Source: Paraburkholderia phenazinium (GTDB lineage: Bacteria; Pseudomonadota; Gammaproteobacteria; Burkholderiales; Burkholderiaceae). Taken from it: a DNA stretch of 64,000 bases. Of the stretch, positions 1 through 8,142 are shown one piece after another (positions within the stretch are counted from its first letter, which is position 1; every line of letters starts with the position of its first letter). The stretch is from contig NZ_FSRU01000001.1 in NCBI RefSeq assembly GCF_900142845.1, forward strand, positions 3,658,001 through 3,722,000, written 5' to 3'. Position numbers and translations under genes: made by a program. The notes under the pieces are model-generated. The model searched no databases. It saw nothing but the letters and a program-made list of their open reading frames with translations, and was not told the DNA's origin.

Positions 1-441
1 TTCGCGCAGCCTGTCGACCATCGCGTCGTGCGTGCAGTCGAGCCAATGTGTCTCCCGCTTACGGCGCCTCGGCGCAACCGAACCCGAGGCGCCGAACCAT
101 ACCGGCGCGAGACCGTGACGCTCGCGCAGTGCGTGGATCAGTTCGAGCCCGACCAGCGCGCCCATGCTGTGGCCGAACACCGCAAACGGCATCTCGCCAT
201 CGAGCCGTCCCTCTAGATCGACGAGCAACGCGTCGACCAGCGCGGGCCATTCCGTATGCGCGGGCAGCGCACGACGCGCGCCATGCCCCGGCAATTCCAG
301 CGGCTCAACCTGCACGCCGCGCGGCAAACGCTGCGCCCAGCGCCGATACAGCATGGCGTTACCACCCGCATGCGGCAGACAGAACAAGCGCACCGGCTGC
401 AATGCGATCGGCACGGCAGGCACCGCGACGGATCCGGTCAT
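1..441 (-). CDS. type II thioesterase of a siderophore NRPS locus (3' end outside window)
   Basis: The first 147 codons are in the window and the reading frame is still open at base 1. The protein is an alpha/beta-hydrolase of the type II (editing) thioesterase family, which removes misprimed or stalled acyl groups from NRPS carrier proteins in the cytoplasm. Visible hallmarks are the N-terminal LFCLPHAGGNA motif (about residues 19-29), LELPGHGAR (68-76) and the nucleophile elbow GHSMG (about 110-114). The acid and catalytic His would lie beyond the window. The start ATG follows the stop of the MbtH gene by three bases, so the two are probably translationally coupled. With MbtH and the Fur sites upstream, this is the end of a siderophore locus (ornibactin/malleobactin type would fit); the product cannot be named from here. 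Confidence 0.88.
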   Translation of the reverse strand, partial: MTGSVAVPAVPIALQPVRLFCLPHAGGNAMLYRRWAQRLPRGVQVEPLELPGHGARRALPAHTEWPALVDALLVDLEGRLDGEMPFAVFGHSMGALVGLELIHALRERHGLAPVWFGASGSVAPRRRKRETHWLDCTHDAMVDRLRE

Positions 442-444
442 CGA

Positions 445-690
445 TCAGGCCGCCGATCCCGCGCGCGCCGCGGTTTCTCGGGCTACGTCCTCGGCCATCG
501 CCTTGCGAAGGCTCAAGGGACGCATGTCGGTCCAGACCTCATCGATCCATGCAAGGCACTCGGCCCGCTTGCCGGACTTGCCCGCTTCGCGCCAGCCTGC
601 GGGAATCGCCTTGTAGTCCGGCCAGATCGAGTACTGCTCTTCGTCATTGACGACTACGTGGAAATTTGTGTCTTCATCGCCCCAGCTCAT
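445..690 (-). CDS. MbtH family protein
   Basis: An 81-residue MbtH-like protein, a small partner that binds and activates or solubilises NRPS adenylation domains. The family signature is present: [10 protein letters not shown] at about residues 15-24, then the Trp-rich segment with [18 protein letters not shown] and DMRPLSL. I chose the ATG giving [10 protein letters not shown], the usual start of this family, with GGAG about nine bases upstream. A longer frame starting at 735 would run through a Fur-like site and is unlikely. The gene ends three bases before the thioesterase start. Its cognate NRPS genes are presumably further left, outside the window. Confidence 0.93.
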   Translation of the reverse strand: MSWGDEDTNFHVVVNDEEQYSIWPDYKAIPAGWREAGKSGKRAECLAWIDEVWTDMRPLSLRKAMAEDVARETAARAGSAA

Positions 691-721
691 TGAACGCTCC
701 GCTGTAGATTGTTGAATCGCT

Positions 722-738
722 TGAATAAGTATCATTCA
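722..738 (-). promoter_or_regulatory. Fur-box-like inverted repeat before the MbtH gene
   Basis: TGAATAAGTATCATTCA has 5-base inverted arms (TGAAT/ATTCA) and an ATCATT core resembling half of a Fur box. It lies 32 bases upstream of the MbtH start. The match to the Fur consensus is partial; position and the two stronger sites nearby support the call. Confidence 0.45.
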
Positions 739-850
739 CATCTGAGCTCGCCACACGTCTCGCCTGATTCGACTCGGCAGCAGGCCCGCGTCGTTTCGGA
801 CCGGTCCGTCCTCACATTCGCCGGCATCGAAACGGGTGTGAAGGTGTTGC

Positions 851-870
851 GCAAATGAGAATCATTTGTG
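851..870. promoter_or_regulatory. Fur box (copy 1)
   Basis: The core caaatgagaatcatttg is a good match to the ferric-uptake-regulator consensus (AATGATAATCATT type). The same 17 bases recur at 1020-1036. It probably gives iron repression of the leftward siderophore genes. Confidence 0.8.
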
Positions 871-1017
871 TTTAGACGCGTAAATTAGAGGGCGCGCTAC
901 CCTTTGTCAAGGAGTTTTGGCGGCCGCAAAGCTCGCCCCTAGGCCCATGCGGCCTTCGTCACACCTGCCAGCCAGCCGTCTGGCCAGCCGATACGCATAA
1001 CCTCATCGGCAAAATAT

Positions 1018-1039
1018 TCAAATGAGAATCATTTGCATT
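1018..1039. promoter_or_regulatory. Fur box (copy 2)
   Basis: A second copy of caaatgagaatcatttg, extended by TTCA on the left and CATTA on the right, ends about 45 bases before the nitroreductase start. It suggests that the rightward gene is also iron-regulated. Confidence 0.8.
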
Positions 1040-1082
1040 AACGACCAATCTGTCTCATCATTGGCGTCATGCCAACACTGTG

Positions 1083-1748
1083 ATGCCGCCTCTCATGAAT
1101 TCGCCTCTCGCTATTGCCTCGCCCGACCGTGCCACCGCTCCCGAGCCGCAAGATCACACGGACATCGTGCTGAACACGCTGTTGTCGCGTCAGTCGCACT
1201 GGCCGTTGACGAGCCCCGGTCCTGACGACGCAGCCCTTGCGTCGATCTTCGATGCCGCCCTGCGCGCGCCGGATCACGGCAATCTGCGCCCGTGGCGCTT
1301 CGTCGTCGTGCGGGGCGAGGCACGCGTCGCGCTGGGTGAGGTACTGGTGGATATCGCGTGCGCCCGCTCGCCGGGGGAGCCGCGTGTCGCGCATGCGCAT
1401 CGCGCGAGGAAAGCGCAAGCGGCACCGGTGATCATTGCGCTCGGCGCGGCGGTGGACGAGGAGTCGACGGTGCCCGAAGTCGAGCAGTTGCTGGCAGTCG
1501 GCGCAGCGACGATGAATATGCTGAACGCGATCCACGCGCTCGGTTACGGCGGCTTCTGGGCCACTGGTCCGGACAGCTACGACACAGCCATGCACGCGGC
1601 GCTCGGTTTTCAGTCGTCCGAACGATTGCTCGGCTTCCTGTTCGTCGGCACACCGCAAGCGGCGCAACGTGCCGTGGCCAGGCCCGAGCGCAGCGCCCAC
1701 GTGCGGGAATGGACCGGGCCGTCGTCGAAGCCGTCACCCGCGAATTAA
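1083..1748 (+). CDS. nitroreductase family protein (YdjA-like)
   Basis: About 221 residues, an FMN-dependent nitroreductase-fold protein. The N-terminal flavin-binding element reads AALRAPDHGNLRPWRFVVVRG, equivalent to the usual RxSxxNxQPWxF. It is followed by AAPVIIALGA and by LLAVGAATMNMLNAIHALGYGGFW, the helix and Gly-rich turn that contact the flavin. Start codons are ambiguous: GTG 1080, ATG 1083 and ATG 1095 all lack a clear ribosome site. A Fur box lies just upstream and a siderophore locus diverges from it. A role in iron metabolism, such as ferric-chelate or flavin reduction, is therefore an attractive inference but is not proved by the sequence. Confidence 0.85.
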   Translation: MPPLMNSPLAIASPDRATAPEPQDHTDIVLNTLLSRQSHWPLTSPGPDDAALASIFDAALRAPDHGNLRPWRFVVVRGEARVALGEVLVDIACARSPGEPRVAHAHRARKAQAAPVIIALGAAVDEESTVPEVEQLLAVGAATMNMLNAIHALGYGGFWATGPDSYDTAMHAALGFQSSERLLGFLFVGTPQAAQRAVARPERSAHVREWTGPSSKPSPAN

Positions 1749-1894
1749 GAGCAAACCCAACGCGTGCGCGGCTCGGCGGATCGACCTTCAGCACGCGCCA
1801 TAGTCATAGCACACAGCTCGATCGCTGCGCGCCCCGTGCGCGCTTCTCTATGCGGCCCGCGCCGGCGCAGCGTTCATTTCAGCCTGGAGGTCCC

Positions 1895-2374
1895 ATGCCT
1901 TTCCTTAGCTTATCGGAGCAGCCGTACTCACTACTCGACGAGTCTCTCGCACAACACCCCGACATGGCCGAGCAAACCGTCCTCTCCGCGCTCAGGATGT
2001 GGCTGCGTCCTCAGTGCGACGCCATGCGCAAGCGCGAAAGCTGGCGCGAACCGCTCTCCGATGCCGGTCTTTCGCACGATGGTCTCGTCTCGTTCGACTT
2101 GCTCATGCGTTCGGTCATGAGCGTGACGCGCCGGCCGCTCGACACGCGCTGCCGCTGTGCCAGCGATCTTGCGAAAGACGAAGCCATGCTGCTGCAATCC
2201 ATCGCGCTGCTGCAGGGCATGCGCAGCGACGAGGCGATCAGGTTGCTTGAAGACTGGCTACCGCAACAGGCGATGAGCGTCGTGCTGAAGGTGGTCCGCT
2301 GGTTTGCGATCGCGCTGCTTGAGGCGGGACTTGAGCTCACGGTCCGCGAGCGGCGCGTCACCTATATGCATTGA
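1895..2374 (+). CDS. hypothetical protein, 159 aa
   Basis: The start ATG is preceded by a good ribosome site (GGAGG, four bases before the ATG). The product is a soluble-looking, mostly helical protein with no signal peptide or membrane segment; its motifs include RCRCASDLAKDEAMLLQSIALLQ and an amphipathic C-terminal part ending VRERRVTYMH. I do not recognise the family. It follows the nitroreductase by 146 bases on the same strand and may be co-transcribed. Codon use is like the neighbours, so I think it is a real gene. Confidence 0.6.
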   Translation: MPFLSLSEQPYSLLDESLAQHPDMAEQTVLSALRMWLRPQCDAMRKRESWREPLSDAGLSHDGLVSFDLLMRSVMSVTRRPLDTRCRCASDLAKDEAMLLQSIALLQGMRSDEAIRLLEDWLPQQAMSVVLKVVRWFAIALLEAGLELTVRERRVTYMH

Positions 2375-2458
2375 AAGCGTGCGCGGCGTGGCAGGAGCCG
2401 GCCCGGCGGCACGCTAAGAGCCTCTCCCGCGCGCCGCCACTCGCCACACTCGTGAAGC

Positions 2459-3376
2459 TTACTGCGCGCCGAGCTTCTTGATCAGCACGTCCAGTTGCGC
2501 CAGTTCCTCTGCGGTCAGGTCCGTAAGCGGTGCGCGCACCGGACCGGCGTCGCGGCCCACCAGCTTCGCACCCGCCTTGACGATGCTCACCGCGTAACCC
2601 TGGCGTCGATTGCGAATCGCCAGATACGGCAGGAAGAACTCGTCGAGCAGTTTGCCCACGGTGGCATGGTCGTCGGCAGCAATCGCGCGATAAAACTGCA
2701 TTGCCGTCTTCGGAATGAAGTTGAACACCGCCGACGAATACACCGGCACGCCCAGCGCCTTATACGCCGCCGCATAGACTTCCGCGGTGGGCAAGCCGCC
2801 GAGGTACGAAAAGCGATCGCCGAGCCGGCGGCGAATCGTCACCATCGCCTCGATCTCGCCCACGCCGTCCTTGAAGCCGATCAGGTTCGGGCAGCTATCA
2901 GCCAGACGCTCGAGCATGTCGGCGTTGAGCTTCGAATTGGCGCGGTTATAAACGATCACGCCCATGTTCTGCACCGACTTGCACACCTGCTCGACGTGCG
3001 CGGCAATGCCTTCCTGCGACGCTTCGGTCAGGTAGTGCGGCATCAGCAGCACGCCTTTGGCGCCGAGCCGCTCGGCTTCCTGCGCATATTCGATCGCCAC
3101 GCGCGTCGGGCCGCCCGCGCCGGCGAGGATCGGCACCTTGCCCTTGCAGGTTTCCGTAGCAGTCCGTATCACGTTGCTGTAGTCGCTCTTGGTCAGCGAA
3201 AAGAATTCGCCGGTGCCGCCTGCGGCGAACAGCGCCGTTGCGCCGTACGGCGCGAGCCATTCGAGGCGCGCCGCGTAGGTGTCGGCACGGAAGTCGCCGT
3301 TCGCATCGAAGTCGGTCACGGGGAACGACAGCAAGCCTTCGGAAACAATCGCTTTGAGTTCTTGAGGGGTCGTCAT
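2459..3376 (-). CDS. kdgD: 5-dehydro-4-deoxyglucarate dehydratase
   Basis: A 305-residue member of the DHDPS/NAL aldolase superfamily. It dehydrates and decarboxylates 5-keto-4-deoxy-D-glucarate to 2-oxoglutarate semialdehyde in the cytoplasm. Family features: GGTGEFFSL (53-61), which binds the substrate carboxylate; Tyr143 in VIVYNRAN; and Schiff-base Lys169 in [12 protein letters not shown]. Length is typical. It is the last gene of the glucarate operon, 90 bases after gudD, with a terminator-like hairpin in between. A dehydrogenase for the semialdehyde product is not next to it; the aldehyde dehydrogenase at 18-19.6 kb looks like MmsA, so that step is probably encoded elsewhere. Confidence 0.95.
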   Translation of the reverse strand: MTTPQELKAIVSEGLLSFPVTDFDANGDFRADTYAARLEWLAPYGATALFAAGGTGEFFSLTKSDYSNVIRTATETCKGKVPILAGAGGPTRVAIEYAQEAERLGAKGVLLMPHYLTEASQEGIAAHVEQVCKSVQNMGVIVYNRANSKLNADMLERLADSCPNLIGFKDGVGEIEAMVTIRRRLGDRFSYLGGLPTAEVYAAAYKALGVPVYSSAVFNFIPKTAMQFYRAIAADDHATVGKLLDEFFLPYLAIRNRRQGYAVSIVKAGAKLVGRDAGPVRAPLTDLTAEELAQLDVLIKKLGAQ

Positions 3377-3400
3377 GGTCTGAAGAGTGTCAAGTTTGAG

Positions 3401-3426
3401 AAAAAGTGAACGGCCACGCCGGCCGT
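3401..3426 (-). terminator. intra-operon terminator-like hairpin between gudD and kdgD
   Basis: On the minus strand ACGGCC-ggcgt-GGCCGT forms a perfect six-pair stem and is followed within four bases by five T residues. It sits about 25 bases before the kdgD start, so it would lower kdgD expression relative to gudD or protect the upstream mRNA 3' end. Confidence 0.5.
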
Positions 3427-3466
3427 CGCCGTATCGGGGATCGAGGGTCCAGGTCCGCGGTTAGAA

Positions 3467-4816
3467 TCAGCGCACGAGGCACGGACGCTTGTTGTCGAAC
3501 TTCCAGTTCGGAATCAGGTACTGCATGGCCACACCGTCGTCGCGCGCACCCAGGCCGTGCTGCTGATAAAGCGCATGCGCCTTGTCGAGCGCATCCAGAT
3601 CGAGTTCGATGCCGAGGCCCGCCGCTTGCGGAACCTTGACCTTGCCGCCTACGATCTGCAGCGGATCGCGCGTCAGATGCTGACCGTCCTGCCAGATCCA
3701 GTGCGTGTCGATGGCGGTGATCTTGCCGGGCGCGGCCGCCGCGACATGCGTGAACATCGCCAGCGAAATGTCGAAGTGATTGTTCGAATGCGAACCCCAC
3801 GTCAGCCCCCAGTCGTTGCACATCTGCGCCACGCGCACCGAGCCTTGCATGGTCCAGAAGTGCGGGTCGGCCAGCGGGATATCCACGGATTGCAGCTGGA
3901 TAGCGTGGCCCATCTGGCGCCAGTCGGTCGCAATCATGTTGGTTGCCGTCGGCAGGCCCGTCGCGCGGCGGAATTCCGCCATCACTTCGCGGCCCGAGTA
4001 GCCGTTCTCCGCGCCGCACGGGTCTTCCGCATAAGCTAGCACGTCGCGCTGGTCGCGACACAAACGCACCGCTTCCGCCAGCGACCATGCGCCGTTCGGG
4101 TCGAGCGTCACGCGTGCATCGGGAAAGCGCTCGGCCAAAGCGGTCACGGCTTCGATCTCGGCATCGCCCGGCAGCACGCCGCCTTTGAGCTTGAAGTCGT
4201 TGAAACCGTAGCGCGCTTGCGCAGCCTCGGCCAGCCGCACGACCGCTTCCGGCGTCATCGCTTCCTCGGTGCGGATCCGCTCCCAGGCGTCGCGACCCTC
4301 CGCGCCGCTCGCGTACGGCAGATCGGTTTTCTTGCGATCGCCAATGTAGAACAGGTAGCCGAGCATTTCGACTTCGTCGCGCTGCTGGCCTTCGCCGAGC
4401 AACGCAGCGACCGGCACGCCCAGATGCTGTCCAAGCAGATCCAGCAGCGCCGCTTCGAGCGCGGTCACCGCGTGAATCGTGGTGCGCAGGTCGAAGGTCT
4501 GCAGGCCGCGACCGCCTGCGTCGCGGTCCGCGAACTGTGTGCGCGCCTTGTTTAGCACCGCTTGCAGATTGCCGATCGACTGGCCGACGACGAGCGGCCG
4601 CGCGTCGTCGATCGTCTTGCGGATGCTCTCGCCGCCTGGCACTTCGCCGACGCCGGTGTTGCCGGCGCTGTCGCGCAGAATGACGATGTTGCGCGTGAAG
4701 AACGGCCCGTGCGCGCCACTCAGGTTCAGCAGCATGCTGTCACGGCCGGCGACCGGCACGACGCGCAACTCGGTGACGGTCGGCGTGGCGTTCGATTGAA
4801 TAGGTTTCGTAGACAT
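3467..4816 (-). CDS. gudD: glucarate dehydratase
   Basis: A 449-residue enolase-superfamily enzyme that dehydrates D-glucarate (often also L-idarate) to 5-keto-4-deoxyglucarate. Visible family motifs are the N-terminal ARPLVVGQ and capping-domain region, the catalytic Lys in [11 protein letters not shown] (about 217), metal ligands in VTLDPNGAW and YAEDPCG, and the base His in [22 protein letters not shown] (about 350). The match to GudD is close over the full length. It lies between the transporter and kdgD and shares their strand, which gives import, dehydration and second dehydration in order. Confidence 0.96.
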   Translation of the reverse strand: MSTKPIQSNATPTVTELRVVPVAGRDSMLLNLSGAHGPFFTRNIVILRDSAGNTGVGEVPGGESIRKTIDDARPLVVGQSIGNLQAVLNKARTQFADRDAGGRGLQTFDLRTTIHAVTALEAALLDLLGQHLGVPVAALLGEGQQRDEVEMLGYLFYIGDRKKTDLPYASGAEGRDAWERIRTEEAMTPEAVVRLAEAAQARYGFNDFKLKGGVLPGDAEIEAVTALAERFPDARVTLDPNGAWSLAEAVRLCRDQRDVLAYAEDPCGAENGYSGREVMAEFRRATGLPTATNMIATDWRQMGHAIQLQSVDIPLADPHFWTMQGSVRVAQMCNDWGLTWGSHSNNHFDISLAMFTHVAAAAPGKITAIDTHWIWQDGQHLTRDPLQIVGGKVKVPQAAGLGIELDLDALDKAHALYQQHGLGARDDGVAMQYLIPNWKFDNKRPCLVR

Positions 4817-4879
4817 GAAGTAAGACTCGTGAAGTGATAGAGCCGGCTGGCAAGTGTCGTTGGATAGGTATCCGAATGA

Positions 4880-6211
4880 TCAGTGGGCTTTGCTATGAAA
4901 CGGCGGCGCCACGACGTCGTGATTCACGCGGCGATTGCGGGTCAGGAAAGCGGCCGCCGCCGCGATGAGCGACGCCACGCCTAACGCATACAGGCCCCCG
5001 GAAATCGAGCCGGTATGCTGCTGCAGATAGCCAAACGCAGCGGGCGCGAAGAATCCACCCAGATTACCGACCGAGTTGATCAGCGCAATCACCGCTGCCG
5101 CCACGCGTGCATCCAGATAGCCCTGCGGGATCGGCCAGAAAAGCGAAGACGCTGCCTTGAAGCCGATAGCCGAAAAGCAGATCGCCACGAACGAGAAGAC
5201 CGGATTGCCGGAGGTCGACGCAAACAGCCCGCATGCGGCAATCACCAGCGCGCCGGCGAGCCACGCCTGCTGGAAACGCCACTTCGCCGACAGCACCGCA
5301 AAGCAGTACATGGCGACCATCGCAATCAGCCAGGGAATGGTGTTGAACATGCCGACCTGGAAATCCGAGAGTCCGCCCATCTTGCGAATGATGGTGGGCA
5401 GCCAGAACGTGGCCGCATAGATGGTCAGTTGAATCGCGAAGTACAGAAAGCAGAACAGCAAGATTTGCGGATCCTTCAGCAGCTTCATGGCCGGCAAATG
5501 CGCGCCGCCGAGCGCGTCGCGCTCAGCCTGCTCGGCGGCGATCGACGTCTGCAAAATGCGCTGCTCTTCCGCCGTCAGCCACGCGGCATCGCGAATGTGC
5601 GATTTCAGCAGGACCCAGCTCACGCCGCACAGCACGATCGAAAAGCCGCCTTCGATCAGAAACATCCACTGCCAGCCGCGCAGGCCGAGCCCGCTGATCG
5701 AAAGCAGGCTACCGGTGATCGGACCGGACAGCACCGACGCGAGCGCCGAGCCGCCGAGAAACACCGCGATGGCTTTGCCGCGCTCCTTCTGCGGCAGCCA
5801 TTGGGTGAAGTAGAACACCACGCCCGGGAAGAAACCCGCCTCGGCCACGCCGAGCAGAAAACGCAAGACATAGAACGAGGTGTCGTTCCAGACGAAGGCC
5901 ATCGCGCCGGCCACGAGACCCCACGTCCCCATGATGCGGGTGAGCCATGCGCGTGCGCCGTACTTTTGCATCAGGACGTTCGACGGCACTTCGAACAGCG
6001 CGTAGCCGACGAAGAACAGCCCGCTGCCCAGACCGTACGCAGCCGCGCCGATGCCTAGATCCGCCTGCATGTGCGAATTGACGAAGCCGATGTTCACACG
6101 GTCGATGTAGTTCGCGATGAACATGATCAGAAACAGCGGCAGAATGTGCCGCTTGACCTTCGCGACCGCGGATTCCAGCGGGTCGGGCGTCGTGGTGAGA
6201 ACAGAGGGCAA
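4880..6211 (-). CDS. MFS transporter (anion:cation symporter family), probable glucarate permease
   Basis: About 443 residues with 12 predicted membrane helices. The ACS-family pattern is clear: ANYIDRVNIGFVNSHM in helix 1, then LFFVGYALFEVPSNVLMQKYGARAWL and GVAEAGFFPGVVFYFTQWLPQKERGKA. These features are shared with tartrate, phthalate and aldarate permeases. I prefer the TTG at 6211, because GGAGA lies eight bases before it; a longer frame starts at another TTG at 6256 without a ribosome site. It is the first gene of the operon with gudD and kdgD, and the FadR-type operator lies about 95 bases upstream. The substrate is inferred from this context; the sequence is not a close match to E. 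coli GudP. Confidence 0.88.
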   Translation of the reverse strand: MPSVLTTTPDPLESAVAKVKRHILPLFLIMFIANYIDRVNIGFVNSHMQADLGIGAAAYGLGSGLFFVGYALFEVPSNVLMQKYGARAWLTRIMGTWGLVAGAMAFVWNDTSFYVLRFLLGVAEAGFFPGVVFYFTQWLPQKERGKAIAVFLGGSALASVLSGPITGSLLSISGLGLRGWQWMFLIEGGFSIVLCGVSWVLLKSHIRDAAWLTAEEQRILQTSIAAEQAERDALGGAHLPAMKLLKDPQILLFCFLYFAIQLTIYAATFWLPTIIRKMGGLSDFQVGMFNTIPWLIAMVAMYCFAVLSAKWRFQQAWLAGALVIAACGLFASTSGNPVFSFVAICFSAIGFKAASSLFWPIPQGYLDARVAAAVIALINSVGNLGGFFAPAAFGYLQQHTGSISGGLYALGVASLIAAAAAFLTRNRRVNHDVVAPPFHSKAH

Positions 6212-6685
6212 GGGCGTCTCCTGGATCGGCCTGGGCGACGGCCAAATCGAACGCAACGCGGCTGGGTTGGACGTGGAGTGGGATGACTCCAGCCAACAAT
6301 CCGAGATACGTTGTCTGACGACAGTCTACTCTGTTTTATCCCGGGCTTCCAACAAGGTGTTTACCCTGTCATCAGGCGGCTTGAGCCTAATATTCAGCCA
6401 CTTTCCGCGCCGCTGGAGCACGCACAAGGGGCAACGACCCCACGAAAATCTCCCGTTTCGCGGCCGCAATTTGGCTCTAATCTGACCAGTTGTACGATGA
6501 CGTTGCCGTGACATCGCATACCAGTCAAGCATTGCCGGGACGGTTGGCTGACGGTTTTCCGCTGAGCGAGGACCTGCCGCTGGTGGATATCGAGCACCAA
6601 CCTCGTCGGCGCGAGGCCACTCTGGAGAACGCAATGTCGCGATGTCTCGATGCGCACAGTTTGGCCTGACGTCGGCCGAGGCAAC
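6212..6685. other. intergenic region between glucarate operon and its regulator
   Basis: The leftward promoter of the glucarate operon must lie in the left part, next to the operator at 6306-6324. A weaker copy of the half-palindrome (gttgtacgatgac) is at 6489-6501. An open frame of 53 codons (GTG 6508 to TGA 6669, plus strand) exists but has no ribosome site or recognisable motif. I see nothing else. Confidence 0.5.
6306..6324. promoter_or_regulatory. FadR-type operator at the glucarate operon promoter
   Basis: ATACGTTGTCTGACGACAG contains the TTGTC-type half site used by FadR-subfamily GntR regulators. Its first ten bases are identical to the site upstream of the regulator gene at 7481. 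This makes the regulator encoded at 6686-7444 the likely controller of the operon. Confidence 0.65.
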
Positions 6686-7444
6686 TCAAACCGTGCGCTC
6701 GACACCCTCTTCCGACGCACTACTCAACCGGCGCAGCCGTTCGCGGCTGCTCGACAGATGCATGCGCATCGCCGCCCGCGCGCCCTCGGGATCGCGCCGC
6801 GCGATGGCATCGAGAATGCCCTCGTGCTCCATATTGACCCGCGCCATGTAAGCGACAGGATCGCTCTGCGCCAGGCTCGGCGAATCGACACGATGCCGCG
6901 GAATCAGCGCGGTGCCCATCTGCGTGAGAATGTCGACGAAATAACGGTTGCCGGTTGCCCCCGCCACCGCCACGTGAAAGCGCAAATCCGCGGCTGCGCT
7001 GTCGCCGCCGACACGACTGGTGGCTTCGATGGCGTCGAGCGCCGCGCGGATATTCGCCAGGTCGCGCTCGCTGGCGCGCTGGGCGGCGAGCCCTGCGCAC
7101 TCGGTCTCGAGGCTGATGCGCAACTCCATCACGGACAGCAGGTCGGCCAACGTGGTGGCGGGCACCATCGCAAGACCCAGCGACTCGCGGCGCGGTTCGA
7201 GCACGAAACTGCCGATGCCGTGACGCGTCTCGATCACCGCATTCGCCTGCAGGCGCGAGATGGCTTCGCGCACCACCGTGCGGCTGACGCCGAGCAGCGA
7301 CATCAAGGTTGTCTCAGTGGGCAGCTTGTCGCCGGGCTTCAGCATGTGCGCCGCAACCTGCTCGTTGATGTAGTTCACCACCCGGTCAGCAAGACTCCCA
7401 CGCACGCGCATCGGCGGCGCAGTTAGGGTTGGGGACGCGGTCAT
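6686..7444 (-). CDS. FadR-family GntR transcriptional regulator
   Basis: About 252 residues. The N-terminal winged-helix domain is typical of GntR proteins: LADRVVNYINEQV, then LKPGDKLPTETTLMSLLGVSRTVVREAISRLQANAVIETRHGIGSFV. The C-terminal all-helical FCD ligand domain includes metal-ligand-type residues (DLRFHVAVAGATGN, HEGILDAIARRD, MRMHL). Two start ATGs are adjacent; the second (7444) is six bases from AGGAGG, the first only three, so I chose the second. It lies upstream of the glucarate operon on the same strand, and both promoters carry the same operator core. It probably represses uptake and breakdown genes until an aldarate or a pathway intermediate binds; the ligand is inferred. GguR-type hexuronate regulators are a possible comparison. 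Confidence 0.9.
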   Translation of the reverse strand: MTASPTLTAPPMRVRGSLADRVVNYINEQVAAHMLKPGDKLPTETTLMSLLGVSRTVVREAISRLQANAVIETRHGIGSFVLEPRRESLGLAMVPATTLADLLSVMELRISLETECAGLAAQRASERDLANIRAALDAIEATSRVGGDSAAADLRFHVAVAGATGNRYFVDILTQMGTALIPRHRVDSPSLAQSDPVAYMARVNMEHEGILDAIARRDPEGARAAMRMHLSSSRERLRRLSSASEEGVERTV

Positions 7445-7480
7445 CATGGACCTCCTTGGTTGTTTGCTGACCCGTCCATT

Positions 7481-7498
7481 ATACGTTGTCCTACAACG
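7481..7498. promoter_or_regulatory. FadR-type operator at the regulator's own promoter
   Basis: ATACGTTGTCCTACAACG contains a near-perfect palindrome, CGTTGT-cct-ACAACG, 37 bases before the regulator start. It matches the FadR/LldR-like operator shape and implies autoregulation. Confidence 0.7.
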
Positions 7499-7522
7499 CG
7501 AAACGGCCGATATCGTCGGCCG

Positions 7523-8071
7523 TCAACCTGTCCGCGAGGCCCAGAACGCCCGTTGCACCCGCATGATTTCCTCCTCCACCTCAGCAACCGGTCCGATCAA
7601 CTCGACGGGCTTCTGGCAATGGTCGAAGACATAGCGCGACGACACGCTCATGGTGGGATTTTCGGCGTGATCGCCGGTGGCCTGCAGCAGCTGCATCTCC
7701 GTCATGCCGAACACCACGCGGCCGATGTTCGCCCAGTAGGCGGTGCCCGCACACATGCAGCACGGCTCCACCGAGGTGTACAGCGTGCACCCCCACAGGT
7801 ACTGCGGCGTGAAGTTGAGCGCCGCGACGCGCGCCAGCACGGACTCGGCGTGATTGACCGTGTCGACATTGCCCTGCTCCATCAACACGGTCTCCTGATC
7901 GGGGCCGACCAGGATCGCACCGAACGGGTGGTGGCCCATCAGCGTCGCCCGTTCGGCGACCGCGCACGAATGCCGCAGATGACGCACGATCTGCTCGCGC
8001 GTCGGCGTGAGCCCCTGCGGCGGATAAACGGGGGCGTCGCCGGCGGGCGTCGCGGCAATGGTCAGACTCAC
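7523..8071 (-). CDS. nucleoside/nucleobase deaminase (zinc CDA superfamily)
   Basis: A 182-residue cytidine-deaminase-like protein. The zinc-site and catalytic motifs are intact: HAE at 74-76 (His ligand plus catalytic Glu) and PCCMC at 103-107 (two Cys ligands). These put it with guanine deaminase/TadA-like small deaminases. The start is a GTG eight bases after AAGGAG. It lies 71 bases downstream of a BMP-family nucleoside-binding protein on the same strand, so deamination of an imported purine or other nucleobase is a reasonable inference. The exact substrate cannot be read from the sequence. Confidence 0.88.
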   Translation of the reverse strand: MSLTIAATPAGDAPVYPPQGLTPTREQIVRHLRHSCAVAERATLMGHHPFGAILVGPDQETVLMEQGNVDTVNHAESVLARVAALNFTPQYLWGCTLYTSVEPCCMCAGTAYWANIGRVVFGMTEMQLLQATGDHAENPTMSVSSRYVFDHCQKPVELIGPVAEVEEEIMRVQRAFWASRTG

Positions 8072-8142
8072 AGACAGGTCTCCTTGTTAGTGATCAGCTC
8101 GGCGAGCCGCCGGCGCCAGGCGGCAAACAGCCAGCGGCCGGC

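Larger units (their letters stand above)
736..1079. other. divergent intergenic region of the siderophore locus
   Basis: This stretch separates the leftward MbtH gene from the rightward nitroreductase. I see no convincing gene in it. It holds two near-identical Fur boxes, 167 bases apart. In ornibactin-type loci an ECF sigma factor gene sits next to the MbtH gene; none is present here, so either sigma control is encoded elsewhere or Fur acts directly. Confidence 0.6.

Noticed and set aside
5015..6058. Long plus-strand frame (347 codons) over the MFS gene
   Set aside because: Antisense shadow with Arg/His-rich, Gln-rich composition; the minus-strand MFS has clear family motifs.
4880..6211. 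Naming the glucarate-operon MFS gudP
   Set aside because: It belongs to the same broad family but looks closer to tartrate/phthalate-type permeases than to E. coli GudP, so no symbol was given.
6508..6669. Small 53-codon frame in the glucarate intergenic region
   Set aside because: No ribosome site, no motif and no partner; kept only as a remark on the intergenic region.
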